From positions 1 to 64,000 of the forward strand of contig MIEI01000002.1 of assembly GCA_002095305.1 (NCBI GenBank): 64,000 bases of DNA, given 5' to 3'. This DNA is from Pantoea brenneri. Lineage in GTDB: Bacteria > Pseudomonadota > Gammaproteobacteria > Enterobacterales > Enterobacteriaceae. Under the pieces are notes generated by a model. That model did not search any database, was not told where the DNA came from, and saw nothing but the letters and a program-made list of their open reading frames with translations. This document shows positions 55,274 to 63,141 of the stretch, one piece after another. The position numbers and the translations under genes are program-made. Within the stretch, counting starts at the first letter, position 1, and each line of letters opens with the position of its first letter.

Positions 55274-55834
55274 ATGCAACGATGTGGCTGGGTGACCCAG
55301 GATCCCCTCTATCTGGCATACCACGATACCGAATGGGGCGTGGCGCAAACCGACAAGCGCGCGCTGTTTGAGATGCTCTGCCTGGAAGGGCAGCAAGCGG
55401 GATTATCCTGGATCACGGTATTGAAAAAGCGACAGAATTACCGTGCGGCGTTTCACCATTTTGATCCACAGGCGATTGCCTTAATGGATCAGCAGGCGAT
55501 TGAGGCGCTGATGCATAACAGCGGCATTATTCGCCATTCAGGCAAAATCGCCGCGATCATCGCGAATGCGCGCGCGTTTCTGGCGATGGAAGCCCAAGGG
55601 GAAGATTTTGCCCGCTTCGTCTGGCAATTTGTCGATAATGCGCAAATTGTCCATCATCATCCCGACTATAAGCTGGCACCCACCACCTCAGCGCACGCCA
55701 TTGCGCTCTCTAAGGCGCTTAAGCAGCGTGGTTTTAAATTCATCGGCCCGACAATCTGTTATTCGTTTATGCAGGCCTGCGGGCTGATAAACGATCATCA
55801 GACCAGCTGTTTTTGCCATCCTGACAATCTTTAA
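55274..55834 (+). CDS. tag: DNA-3-methyladenine glycosylase I (Tag)
   Basis: Constitutive base-excision enzyme that removes 3-methyladenine. 186 residues; the zinc snap residues Cys4, His17, His175 and Cys179 are all present, as is Glu38 of the active site (CLEGQQAGLSWITVLKKR) and FKFIGPTICYSFMQACGLINDH. AAGGA upstream of the ATG. Confidence 0.96.
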   Translation: MQRCGWVTQDPLYLAYHDTEWGVAQTDKRALFEMLCLEGQQAGLSWITVLKKRQNYRAAFHHFDPQAIALMDQQAIEALMHNSGIIRHSGKIAAIIANARAFLAMEAQGEDFARFVWQFVDNAQIVHHHPDYKLAPTTSAHAIALSKALKQRGFKFIGPTICYSFMQACGLINDHQTSCFCHPDNL

Positions 55835-55950
55835 GCACGATTCCTGACAAATTAAGACTTTCCCTCACCCCTTTCCTCACTTTTACGCGGCATAATCGTG
55901 CCGCTTATGGGGACAGTTTTCCCCTGTGTGTCGAACGTAAGGGAACAAAA

Positions 55951-56613
55951 ATGCAGAAGAAATTAGTCGCGATTACCTTGTTATTAAGCGGAAGCCTGGC
56001 CCTGTCTGGCTGTACCACCAATCCTTACACCGGCGAATCGCAGGCGGGTAAGTCAGGCGTGGGTGCCGGTCTGGGTGCCTTAGTGGGTGCCGGCGTGGGC
56101 GTGCTCTCCTCATCGAAGAAAGATCGCGGTAAAGGCGCGTTGATTGGCGCAGCCGGCGGTGCAGCGCTGGGTGGCGGTGTCGGTTACTACATGGACGTGC
56201 AGGAAGCGAAGCTGCGCGACAAGATGCGCGGTACCGGCGTCAGCGTGACCCGTGAAGGCGATAACATCGTCCTCAACATGCCGAATAACGTGACGTTCGA
56301 CTCCAACAGCAGTAACCTGAAGCCAGCGGGGGCGAATACCCTGACGGGCGTTTCGATGGTGCTAAAAGAGTATCCAAAAACAGCGGTAAACGTGGTGGGT
56401 TATACCGACAGCACCGGAACGCGCGCACTGAATATGCGTCTGTCACAGCAGCGCGCCGACAGTGTCGCCAGCGCGCTGATTGTGCAGGGCGTCGCCAGCA
56501 ATCGTCTGCGGACTCAGGGCGCAGGCCCGGATAATCCGGTCGCCAGCAACAGTACCGAAGCCGGAAAAGCGCAAAACCGTCGGGTTGAAATTACCCTCAG
56601 CCCGCTCGGTTAA
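55951..56613 (+). CDS. yiaD: OmpA-family outer-membrane lipoprotein YiaD
   Basis: Lipoprotein with lipobox LALSGC (Cys21 lipidated), a glycine-zipper segment (about 35-85; GVGAGLGALVGAGVGVLSS) and a C-terminal OmpA peptidoglycan-binding domain (about 105-220; VTFDSNSSNLKPAG, YTDSTGTRALNMRLSQQRADSV, NRRVEITL). Anchors the outer membrane to the cell wall; E. coli YiaD has been tied to BamD suppression. AAGGGA before the ATG. Confidence 0.93.
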   Translation: MQKKLVAITLLLSGSLALSGCTTNPYTGESQAGKSGVGAGLGALVGAGVGVLSSSKKDRGKGALIGAAGGAALGGGVGYYMDVQEAKLRDKMRGTGVSVTREGDNIVLNMPNNVTFDSNSSNLKPAGANTLTGVSMVLKEYPKTAVNVVGYTDSTGTRALNMRLSQQRADSVASALIVQGVASNRLRTQGAGPDNPVASNSTEAGKAQNRRVEITLSPLG

Positions 56614-56620
56614 TGGGTGT

Positions 56621-56638
56621 CGCCCCCGCTCGGGGGCG
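56621..56638 (+). terminator. Possible yiaD terminator
   Basis: CGCCCCC-GCTC-GGGGGCG, 7-bp G+C stem 7 bases after the yiaD stop, but with only scattered T after it. Confidence 0.4.
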
Positions 56639-56729
56639 CATTCATCCCGCTGACATTTTCTGTAAATATCAGCGTTAAAGGTTCCAGTAACGCATCTGCT
56701 GATAGAGCCACTTCAGGCTTTATGTTAGC

Positions 56730-56748
56730 CTGATCAAAATTTGATCAG
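56730..56748. promoter_or_regulatory. Palindromic operator candidate before the first LacI gene
   Basis: CTGATCAAAATTTGATCAG: perfect 9-bp arms around one A, 13 bases before the ATG of the LacI-family gene. Most simply an autoregulatory operator. Confidence 0.6.
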
Positions 56749-56761
56749 TGAGTCATCTCTT

Positions 56762-57742
56762 ATGTCACTTAAAGCAATTGCAGCGGCATTAGGACTTTCT
56801 GTCACCACGGTCAGCCGCGCGCTCAATGGTTACGAAGATGTCGCGCAGGAAACCCGTAAACGGATTGAAGAAGAAGCGCAGCGTCGCGGTTACCGGCCCA
56901 ATGCTGCTGCCCGCCGTCTGAAAACCGGGCGTGCTAACGCGGTAGGTCTGGTTTATCCGGTCAGCGCGCCGCCGCTGAGCGACGGTCACTTCAGTGAGAT
57001 GCTGCTGGCGCTGGATCAGCGTCTTGCCCACCATGAAATCGACCTGCTGTTGCTGGCGGATAAGCCGCACAGCCAGCCGCTGTTAACCCGTCTGCTGCGC
57101 AGCCGCGCGGTCGATGCCATCATCGTCACCCACATCACCCCGCAGGACCGGCGACTGGCGTATCTGCTTCAGACCGATTTTCGTTTTCTGGCGCTGGGCC
57201 GCAGCGATCTGCCACAGGATTACGCCTGGTTTGATGTCGACCACGCGGCCGGTTCGCAACTGGCGGTCGCCTATTGCCTGTCACAGGGCAGAGAGAAAAT
57301 TGCCTGGCTCGGCAGCAACGAAAACAGCACCCGGATTCGCGATCGTCGCCAGGGCTATCTGGATGCGCTGGGCACCCTTGCGCCTTATGCGCAGGCCGCG
57401 ATGCCCGCTTCGCGCCGCGCCGGCTACCAGCAGACCTGTGCCTGGCTGGCAGAGGAAAACCCGCCCGATGCGATTATCACCGACTGTGGCCCGCTGGCAG
57501 AAGGGGCGATGGTGGCGCTGCAACAGGCTGGCCGGGCGACGGGCAACCACGCTATTTCGCTGATCGGCTGGGATGGACTGCCGCGCGATGCGATTCTCGA
57601 TCATCCCATTATCACCATACGACAGGCGGCGCAGCATCAGGTCGGCGAGCAGCTGGCAGAGATGGTGTTACAGCTGCTGAAAGGCACGTCGCCGCAGCAA
57701 TTACAGACGTTGTGGCAGCCGTGGCTGCAATTACCGCCGTAG
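56762..57742 (+). CDS. LacI-family transcriptional regulator, target unknown
   Basis: 326 residues with N-terminal LacI helix-turn-helix (MSLKAIAAALGLSVTTVSRALNG), hinge (YRPNAAARRLKTGRANAVGLVYP) and a periplasmic-binding-like effector domain (VDHAAGSQLAVAYCLSQG, SLIGWDGLP). ATG 56762 is chosen since it starts the conserved domain; the in-frame TTG at 56741 lies inside the palindrome. No catabolic gene of its own is next to it; the kgu regulator follows 71 bases downstream. It may regulate the kgu genes jointly or a distant locus. Confidence 0.75.
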   Translation: MSLKAIAAALGLSVTTVSRALNGYEDVAQETRKRIEEEAQRRGYRPNAAARRLKTGRANAVGLVYPVSAPPLSDGHFSEMLLALDQRLAHHEIDLLLLADKPHSQPLLTRLLRSRAVDAIIVTHITPQDRRLAYLLQTDFRFLALGRSDLPQDYAWFDVDHAAGSQLAVAYCLSQGREKIAWLGSNENSTRIRDRRQGYLDALGTLAPYAQAAMPASRRAGYQQTCAWLAEENPPDAIITDCGPLAEGAMVALQQAGRATGNHAISLIGWDGLPRDAILDHPIITIRQAAQHQVGEQLAEMVLQLLKGTSPQQLQTLWQPWLQLPP

Positions 57743-57813
57743 CGTCGGGGCTTTTTGCGACTGGACGCGGCTGTGCTAGTCTCTGCCTGGTTTCTACTTT
57801 TGCAGGATATTTC

Positions 57814-58838
57814 ATGAAAATCAGGCCGCCTCGCGCCACCATTAGCGATGTTGCTCACGCGGCACGAACCGGAAAAACCAGCGTTTCACGCTACCTCAAT
57901 GGTGAGCTGCATCTTCTTTCAGCCGATCTCAAAGCCCGGATTGAGCAGGCTATTGCCGATCTCAGCTATCGGCCAAGCCAGATGGCGCGCGGCCTGAAGC
58001 GCGGCCGCACCCGCCTGATAGGCTGATCATCGCCGACATCACCAATCCCTATTCAGTTGACGTGATGAGTGGCATTGAAGCCGCCTGCCGCGAGCAGGGC
58101 TTCACCCTGCTGATGTGTAACACCAACAACGAAGTGGACCTCGAACAGCACTATCTGCAACTGCTGAGCAGCTATCAGGTGGAAGGCATTGTGGTGAATG
58201 CGGTGGGAATGCGCGAAGAGGTGCTGAGCCATCTGCAACAATCTTTGCTGCCAATGGTGCTGATTGACCGAAAAATCCCGGATTTTCCCTGCGACGTGGT
58301 CGGGCTGAATAATGCCGAAGCGGCGGAGACGGCGACGCGTCATCTGGTCGATAACGGTTACGACGCGCTGCTGTTTCTGAGTGAGCCGCTGGGCAGCGTC
58401 AACACCCGACGTGAGCGTTTGCAGGCTTTCCGCCAGGTACTGACGGCTTATCCGCAGGTGCAGCATGAGAATGCGGAGCTGGCGCTGCATCAGCCCGCCG
58501 CGCTTGATCAGGCGCTGCGCGCCTTTCATCAACGTCACGCAGGCAAACGCAGCGCGGTAATGGTGGCCAACGGCGCGCTGACGTTGCAGGTGGCGCGATC
58601 GCTGCAGCGGATCAATCTGCACTGGGGCAGCGATATCGGCCTGCTTGGCTTCGATGAGCTGGAGTGGGCCGCGCTGGCGGGCGTCGGGATCACCACGCTG
58701 AAACAGCCCACCTGGCAGATCGGTTACAGCGCGCTGCAACGAGTGATTGCGCGTATCGAAAGCAGCGATCTACCGGTCGCCGAACAGGTCTTCTCTGGCG
58801 AACTGATTGTTCGCGGTTCCAGCCAGCCTCTGCGCTAA
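57814..58838 (+). CDS. PtxS-like LacI-family repressor of the 2-ketogluconate operon, frameshifted in this sequence
   Basis: 341 residues after repair. LacI helix-turn-helix (ATISDVAHAARTGKTSVSRYLNG), hinge (YRPSQMARGLKRGRTRLIG), effector domain (SVDVMSGIEAACREQGF, LIDRKIPDFPCDVVGLNN, GLLGFDELEWAALAG). The frame breaks at about 58021: ...GRTRLIG is followed by a stop, whereas one added G (ATAGGGCTG for ATAGGCTG) gives LIIADITNPYSVDVMSG. Start from AGGA at 57804-57807. It lies directly before kguEKT, and a PtxS-type operator stands in between; by analogy with Pseudomonas it should repress the operon until 2-ketogluconate is present. The assignment to PtxS function is inference from context. 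Confidence 0.78.
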
Positions 58839-58863
58839 TTTTCAGACTTTTACTCATCCCCTG

Positions 58864-58884
58864 CGTGCTCGCTTCGTGAGCACG
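58864..58884 (+). other. Hairpin after the PtxS-like gene
   Basis: CGTGCTC (58864-58870) and GAGCACG (58878-58884), 7-bp stem, no T-run. May separate the regulator message from kguE. Confidence 0.4.
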
Positions 58885-58914
58885 ATCATAAATTCATGGT
58901 TTGCTGCTTTGCTT

Positions 58915-58928
58915 TGGAACCGGTTCCA
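58915..58928. promoter_or_regulatory. PtxS-type operator upstream of kguE
   Basis: TGGAACCGGTTCCA, perfect 14-bp palindrome, very close to TGAAACCGGTTTCA known for Pseudomonas PtxS. It lies 48 bases before the kguE start, in the expected promoter region. Confidence 0.78.
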
Positions 58929-58976
58929 TCTAGGGTTTTTAAAGAACTTAAGGCGAAAGCCTCGATGGAGCACAAC

Positions 58977-59723
58977 ATGAAGCCAGACATTATCGTGGTC
59001 ACCGCCGCTTACGGCCATTCGCAGATCGCCGCGCTCGGCGGTCAGACGGCACTGCTGCCGATCATTCAGCAGGCGGGTGCTGACGGCGTTGAAATCCGTC
59101 GTGAACTGTGTGATCAGGCCACGCTGGCCGATCTGCCTGCCCTGGCCGCCGCGGTGGCGCAGCATCAGCTGCACGCCAGTTATTCGGTGCCGGATACGCT
59201 GTTTTGTGACGACGGTGACGTAAATCCGCGCATAACTCACTACTTTGAAGAAGCACGCCAGTTAAACGCACAGCGTCTCAAGCTGGCGCTGGGTCACTTC
59301 ACCGGCACGCTTCCGGCGTCGTTGTCGTCACTGCTGGCTGACCAGCCACTGTCGCTGACGGTGGAAAACGATCAGACCGAGCACGGCAAGCTCGCCGCCA
59401 GCGTGCAGTTTTTCGCTGCGGTCCGCGCAGCCGGACTGCCGATCAGCATGACGTTTGATATGGGTAACTGGTGCTGGACCGGCGAAGATGCCGCCCGGGC
59501 CGCGCAACAGCTGGCGGCGCAGGTCGGTTATATCCACGTGAAAGCAGCGATCCCGCATCACGACAGCTACCGGGCAATCGCGCTGGATGAAGCCGATGAC
59601 GGCTGGCGCGCCCTGCTGCAACAGCTGCCCGCTACGGCTCCGCGTGGGATTGAGTTTCCGCTGGAAGGCGAGGACCTGACTGCGGTCACGCGCCATTATG
59701 TGTCGCTGCTGCGCAACGTTTAA
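58977..59723 (+). CDS. kguE: Putative 2-ketogluconate epimerase KguE (sugar phosphate isomerase/epimerase fold)
   Basis: 248-residue AP-endonuclease-2-type TIM-barrel protein. Visible segments are the N-terminal IIVVTAAYGHSQI, DGVEIRREL, LTVENDQTEHGK, MTFDMGNWCWTGED and GIEFPLEGED, which supply the usual metal-ligand Glu/Asp/His. In Pseudomonas KguE belongs to the 2-ketogluconate operon, but its exact reaction is poorly defined. ATG 58977 is chosen because GGAG is spaced six bases upstream; the ATG at 58965 lies just before that GGAG. kguK follows 9 bases downstream. Confidence 0.78.
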   Translation: MKPDIIVVTAAYGHSQIAALGGQTALLPIIQQAGADGVEIRRELCDQATLADLPALAAAVAQHQLHASYSVPDTLFCDDGDVNPRITHYFEEARQLNAQRLKLALGHFTGTLPASLSSLLADQPLSLTVENDQTEHGKLAASVQFFAAVRAAGLPISMTFDMGNWCWTGEDAARAAQQLAAQVGYIHVKAAIPHHDSYRAIALDEADDGWRALLQQLPATAPRGIEFPLEGEDLTAVTRHYVSLLRNV

Positions 59724-59732
59724 GGAGTGAAG

Positions 59733-60686
59733 ATGACTACGCATCACAACGGTACGCTTGATGTTGTCACTATCGGGGAAGCGATGGCGATGTTTATCGC
59801 CCGTGAAACCGGCGACCTGGCCGCCGCGGAAACCTTTGTTAAACGCGCGGCAGGTGCGGAACTGAATGTGGCGACTGGCCTGGCGCGTCTCGGCCTTAAA
59901 ACAGGCTGGGTCAGCCGCGTCGGGGATGACGCCTTTGGCCGCTTTATCTGCCAACAGCTGGAGAAAGAGGGGATTGATCATCGCCAGGTGACGGTGGATA
60001 ACCGTTATCCGACCGGTTTCCAGCTTAAATCCAAAGTGGATGATGGCTCCGATCCGCTGGTGGAGTATTTCCGTAAAGGCTCGGCCGCCAGCCATCTGTC
60101 GGTAGACGATTTCGACGCGGACTACTTTGGCTCGGCACGCCATCTGCATCTGAGCGGCGTGGCGGCTGCGCTCTCCGACAGTTCGCTGGCGCTGCTGAAA
60201 CATGCGGCAAAAGAGATGCGTGCGCGCGGCAAAACCATTTCGTTCGACCCTAACCTGCGGCCGGTGCTGTGGCGCAGCGAAGAGGAGATGCGTACTCAGC
60301 TTAATCTGCTGGCAGAGTACGCCGACTGGGTGCTGCCTGGCGAGAAAGAGGGACTGATTCTGACCGGTTATCGTCAACCGGAAGCGATTGCCGACTTCTA
60401 CCTCGATAAAGGGGTGAAAGCGGTGGTGATTAAAACCGGCTGTGACGGTGCCTGGTATAAAACCGCCAGCGGCGAAAAAGGTCAGGTTGCCGCGATTAAA
60501 GTCGATAACGTGGTGGACACCGTGGGCGCTGGCGACGGATTTGCCGTTGGCGTGATCAGTGCGCTGCTGGAAGGTCTGAGCCTGCCGCAGGCGATTCAGC
60601 GCGGCAACAAAATTGGTTCGATGGCGATTCAGGTGATTGGCGACAGCGAAGGTCTGCCGACGCGTCAGCAACTCGGCGACGCGTAG
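59733..60686 (+). CDS. kguK: 2-ketogluconate kinase KguK (PfkB family)
   Basis: 317-residue PfkB kinase, predicted to phosphorylate 2-ketogluconate to 2-keto-6-phosphogluconate in the cytoplasm. N-terminal TIGEAMAMFIA, KRAAGAELNVATGLARLG substrate region, VSFDPN-type segment ISFDPNLRPVLW, and the C-terminal PfkB signature DTVGAGDGFAVGV with the catalytic Asp near residue 268. AAGGAG is spaced five bases before ATG 59733. KdgK (2-keto-3-deoxygluconate kinase) is the main alternative; the neighbouring genes favour KguK. Confidence 0.82.
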   Translation: MTTHHNGTLDVVTIGEAMAMFIARETGDLAAAETFVKRAAGAELNVATGLARLGLKTGWVSRVGDDAFGRFICQQLEKEGIDHRQVTVDNRYPTGFQLKSKVDDGSDPLVEYFRKGSAASHLSVDDFDADYFGSARHLHLSGVAAALSDSSLALLKHAAKEMRARGKTISFDPNLRPVLWRSEEEMRTQLNLLAEYADWVLPGEKEGLILTGYRQPEAIADFYLDKGVKAVVIKTGCDGAWYKTASGEKGQVAAIKVDNVVDTVGAGDGFAVGVISALLEGLSLPQAIQRGNKIGSMAIQVIGDSEGLPTRQQLGDA

Positions 60687-60719
60687 CCCGCGCCTCACAT
60701 ATTGACACAGGAGTTCTCG

Positions 60720-62003
60720 ATGAAAACGCAGACAATCGCGCCAAAACGCTGGTGGTTCATCATGCCCATCGTGTTTATCACCTACAGCCTGGCCTATCTT
60801 GACCGTGCTAATTTTAGCTTTGCTTCGGCGGCGGGGATAAACGACGATCTCGGCATTACCAAAGGTATGTCCTCTCTGCTGGGTGCCCTGTTCTTCCTCG
60901 GCTACTTCTTCTTCCAGATCCCTGGGGCGATCTACGCCGAACGCCGCAGCGTCAAGAAACTGATTTTCTGGTGCCTGATTCTGTGGGGCGGCTGCGCCTC
61001 GCTGACCGGCATCGTCAGCAATATTCCGATGCTGGCGGCGATCCGCTTTATCCTCGGGGTAGTTGAAGCTGCGGTGATGCCAGCCATGCTGATCTACATC
61101 AGTAACTGGTTCACCAAATCGGAACGGTCACGCGCTAACACCTTCCTGATCCTCGGTAACCCGGTGACGGTGCTGTGGATGTCGGTGGTGTCAGGCTATC
61201 TGATCGAATCCTTCGGCTGGCGTGAAATGTTCATTTTCGAAGGGATTCCGGCCGTTGTCTGGGCCATCGCCTGGTGGTTTATGGTGCAGGACAAACCGGC
61301 ACAGGCGCGCTGGATGAGTGATGCAGAGAAAGCCGCACTGCAGGCGGAACTGCAAAAAGAGCAGGACAATATCAAAGCGGTGCGTAACTACAGTGAAGCG
61401 TTCCGTAATCGCAATGTGATTATTCTTTGCCTGCAATATTTTGCCTGGAGCATTGGCGTTTACGGCTTCGTGCTGTGGCTGCCATCGATTCTGCGTAACG
61501 GTACCCAGATGGGAATGGTTGAAGCTGGCTGGCTGTCAGCGGTGCCGTATCTGGCGGCAACCATTGCGATGGTGGTGGTCTCGTGGGCCTCTGATAAGAC
61601 GCAAAACCGTAAGCTGTTTGTCTGGCCACTGCTGCTGATCGGCGCGCTGGCGTTCCTCGGTTCTTATCTGGTGGGATCGGGCAACTTCTGGCTCTCCTAC
61701 ACCCTGTTAGTGATTGCCGGTGCAGCGATGTACGCCCCTTACGGCCCGTTCTTCGCCATTATTCCTGAGATGCTGCCGCGCAATGTTTCCGGCGGGGCGA
61801 TGGCGCTGATCAACAGTATGGGCGCGCTCGGCTCGTTTATCGGATCGTGGATTGTCGGCTATCTTAATGGTGCGACCGGCAGCCCGTCCGCGTCTTACAT
61901 CTTTATGGGATCGGCGCTGCTGGTGTCGGTGTGGCTGACGCTGATTGTTAAACCGGCGCAGAACAAGACGACGCCGCCGCTGCACGGGGCGAAACACGCC
62001 TGA
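60720..62003 (+). CDS. kguT: 2-ketogluconate transporter KguT (MFS, anion:cation symporter family)
   Basis: 427-residue, twelve-helix MFS protein of the ACS family, which carries sugar acids with H+. The ACS start is clear (RWWFIMPIVFITYSLAYLDRANFSFASAAG), as are LGYFFFQIPGAIYAERRSVKK in loop 2-3 and FWLSYTLLVIAGAAMYAPYGPFFAIIPEMLP in the second half. CAGGAG is six bases before ATG 60720. Third gene of the kgu operon; the substrate is inferred from its neighbours. Confidence 0.82.
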   Translation: MKTQTIAPKRWWFIMPIVFITYSLAYLDRANFSFASAAGINDDLGITKGMSSLLGALFFLGYFFFQIPGAIYAERRSVKKLIFWCLILWGGCASLTGIVSNIPMLAAIRFILGVVEAAVMPAMLIYISNWFTKSERSRANTFLILGNPVTVLWMSVVSGYLIESFGWREMFIFEGIPAVVWAIAWWFMVQDKPAQARWMSDAEKAALQAELQKEQDNIKAVRNYSEAFRNRNVIILCLQYFAWSIGVYGFVLWLPSILRNGTQMGMVEAGWLSAVPYLAATIAMVVVSWASDKTQNRKLFVWPLLLIGALAFLGSYLVGSGNFWLSYTLLVIAGAAMYAPYGPFFAIIPEMLPRNVSGGAMALINSMGALGSFIGSWIVGYLNGATGSPSASYIFMGSALLVSVWLTLIVKPAQNKTTPPLHGAKHA

Positions 62004-62035
62004 AAGCGTAAGCCCAGACGTTAGCCTCATTTTCC

Positions 62036-62055
62036 GGGCGGCCTGAGCGCCGCCC
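62036..62055 (+). other. Hairpin between kguT and ghrB
   Basis: GGGCGGC (62036-62042) and GCCGCCC (62049-62055), 7-bp stem with a 6-base loop. No T-run; probably intercistronic, so ghrB may still be read from the kgu promoter. Confidence 0.45.
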
Positions 62056-62085
62056 GTCACTTATTTAATGACCGGGAGCCACCGA

Positions 62086-63060
62086 ATGAAACCCGCTGTG
62101 ATTCTGTATAAAAAACTGCCCGACGATTTGCGCGCGCGCCTGGCGGCGCATGCCGAAGTGACTGAAATCAGCGATCTGTCACCTGCCAGCCAGCAGCAAC
62201 ACGCTGCGGCGCTGGCCCAGGCCGAAGGCCTGCTGGGATCAGGCGGTAAAGTGAATGGCGAACTGCTGGCGAAAATGCCAAAACTGCGCGCCTGCTCCAG
62301 CGTCTCGGTCGGTTATGACAATTTTGACGTCGAGGCGCTGAATCAGCGTCACGTGGTACTGATGCACACCCCGACCGTGCTGACGGAAACCGTCGCCGAT
62401 ACCATCATGGCGCTGGTGCTGAGCACCGCGCGTCGGGTGCCGGAACTGGACGCCTGGGTAAAAGCGGGCAACTGGCAGAAGAGCATCGGTCCGGAGCGTT
62501 TTGGCATCGACGTGCACCATAAAACGCTGGGTATCCTCGGTATGGGCCGCATCGGCATGGCGCTGGCCCAGCGCGCCCACTTTGGCTTTGGCATGAAAAT
62601 CCTCTACAACGCCCGCCGCGAGCATCAGGAAGCGCAGACGCGGTTTGGCGCAGAGCGCTGCGAACTGGAGACGCTGCTGAAGCAGAGCGACTTTGTCTGC
62701 ATCAGCCTGCCGCTGACTGAACAGACCCATCATCTGATCGGGGCAGAGCAAATCGCTCTGATGAAGCCGGAAGCGGTGCTGATCAACGCTGGTCGCGGAC
62801 CGGTGGTGGATGAAAACGCGCTGATCGCTGCTCTGCAGGCGGGAAAACTGCACGCCGCCGGGCTGGATGTGTTCGAGAAAGAGCCGCTGCCGGCCGATTC
62901 TCCGCTGCTGTCGCTGCCCAACGTGGTGACGCTGCCGCACATCGGTTCCGCGACTCACGAAACCCGCTACGGCATGATGCTGGATGCCGTGGATAATCTG
63001 ATCGCTGCGCTCAGCGGTAAGGTCGATAAAAACTGTGTTAACCCGCAGGCGCTGAAGTAA
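62086..63060 (+). CDS. ghrB: 2-ketoaldonate / hydroxypyruvate reductase GhrB (KguD/TkrA type)
   Basis: D-isomer-specific 2-hydroxyacid dehydrogenase, 324 residues. NAD(P)-binding motif [14 protein letters not shown] (about 149-162); catalytic Arg in [10 protein letters not shown] (about 236), Glu in FEKEPLP (about 265) and His in [10 protein letters not shown] (about 285). E. coli GhrB reduces glyoxylate, hydroxypyruvate and 2-ketogluconate; Pseudomonas KguD reduces 2-keto-6-phosphogluconate to 6-phosphogluconate. Placed after kguEKT it most likely does the KguD step, though free 2-ketoaldonate reduction remains possible. GGGAG is seven bases before the ATG. Confidence 0.88.
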   Translation: MKPAVILYKKLPDDLRARLAAHAEVTEISDLSPASQQQHAAALAQAEGLLGSGGKVNGELLAKMPKLRACSSVSVGYDNFDVEALNQRHVVLMHTPTVLTETVADTIMALVLSTARRVPELDAWVKAGNWQKSIGPERFGIDVHHKTLGILGMGRIGMALAQRAHFGFGMKILYNARREHQEAQTRFGAERCELETLLKQSDFVCISLPLTEQTHHLIGAEQIALMKPEAVLINAGRGPVVDENALIAALQAGKLHAAGLDVFEKEPLPADSPLLSLPNVVTLPHIGSATHETRYGMMLDAVDNLIAALSGKVDKNCVNPQALK

Positions 63061-63079
63061 TCCCTGCGCCTTCCCATTG

Positions 63080-63098
63080 CGCCCGCCGGTGGCGGGCG
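63080..63098 (+). terminator. Possible ghrB terminator
   Basis: CGCCCGCC-GGT-GGCGGGCG, 8-bp perfect stem followed only by TT. End of the kgu-ghrB unit is inferred. Confidence 0.45.
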
Positions 63099-63141
63099 TT
63101 ATGGTGGACCCCCGATTCGTTATCACAAATTTTTAACCGCT

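Noticed and set aside
58896-58976. Upstream extension of kguE starting at 58896
   Set aside because: It would run through the operator palindrome at 58915-58928; GGAG with good spacing supports ATG 58977.
59328-60698. 456-codon open frame on the minus strand
   Set aside because: It lies wholly antisense to kguE and kguK, which have clear families and ribosome-binding sites; composition reflects the shadow of G+C-rich codons.
62239-63126. 295-codon open frame on the minus strand
   Set aside because: Antisense to ghrB, whose catalytic residues are all in place.
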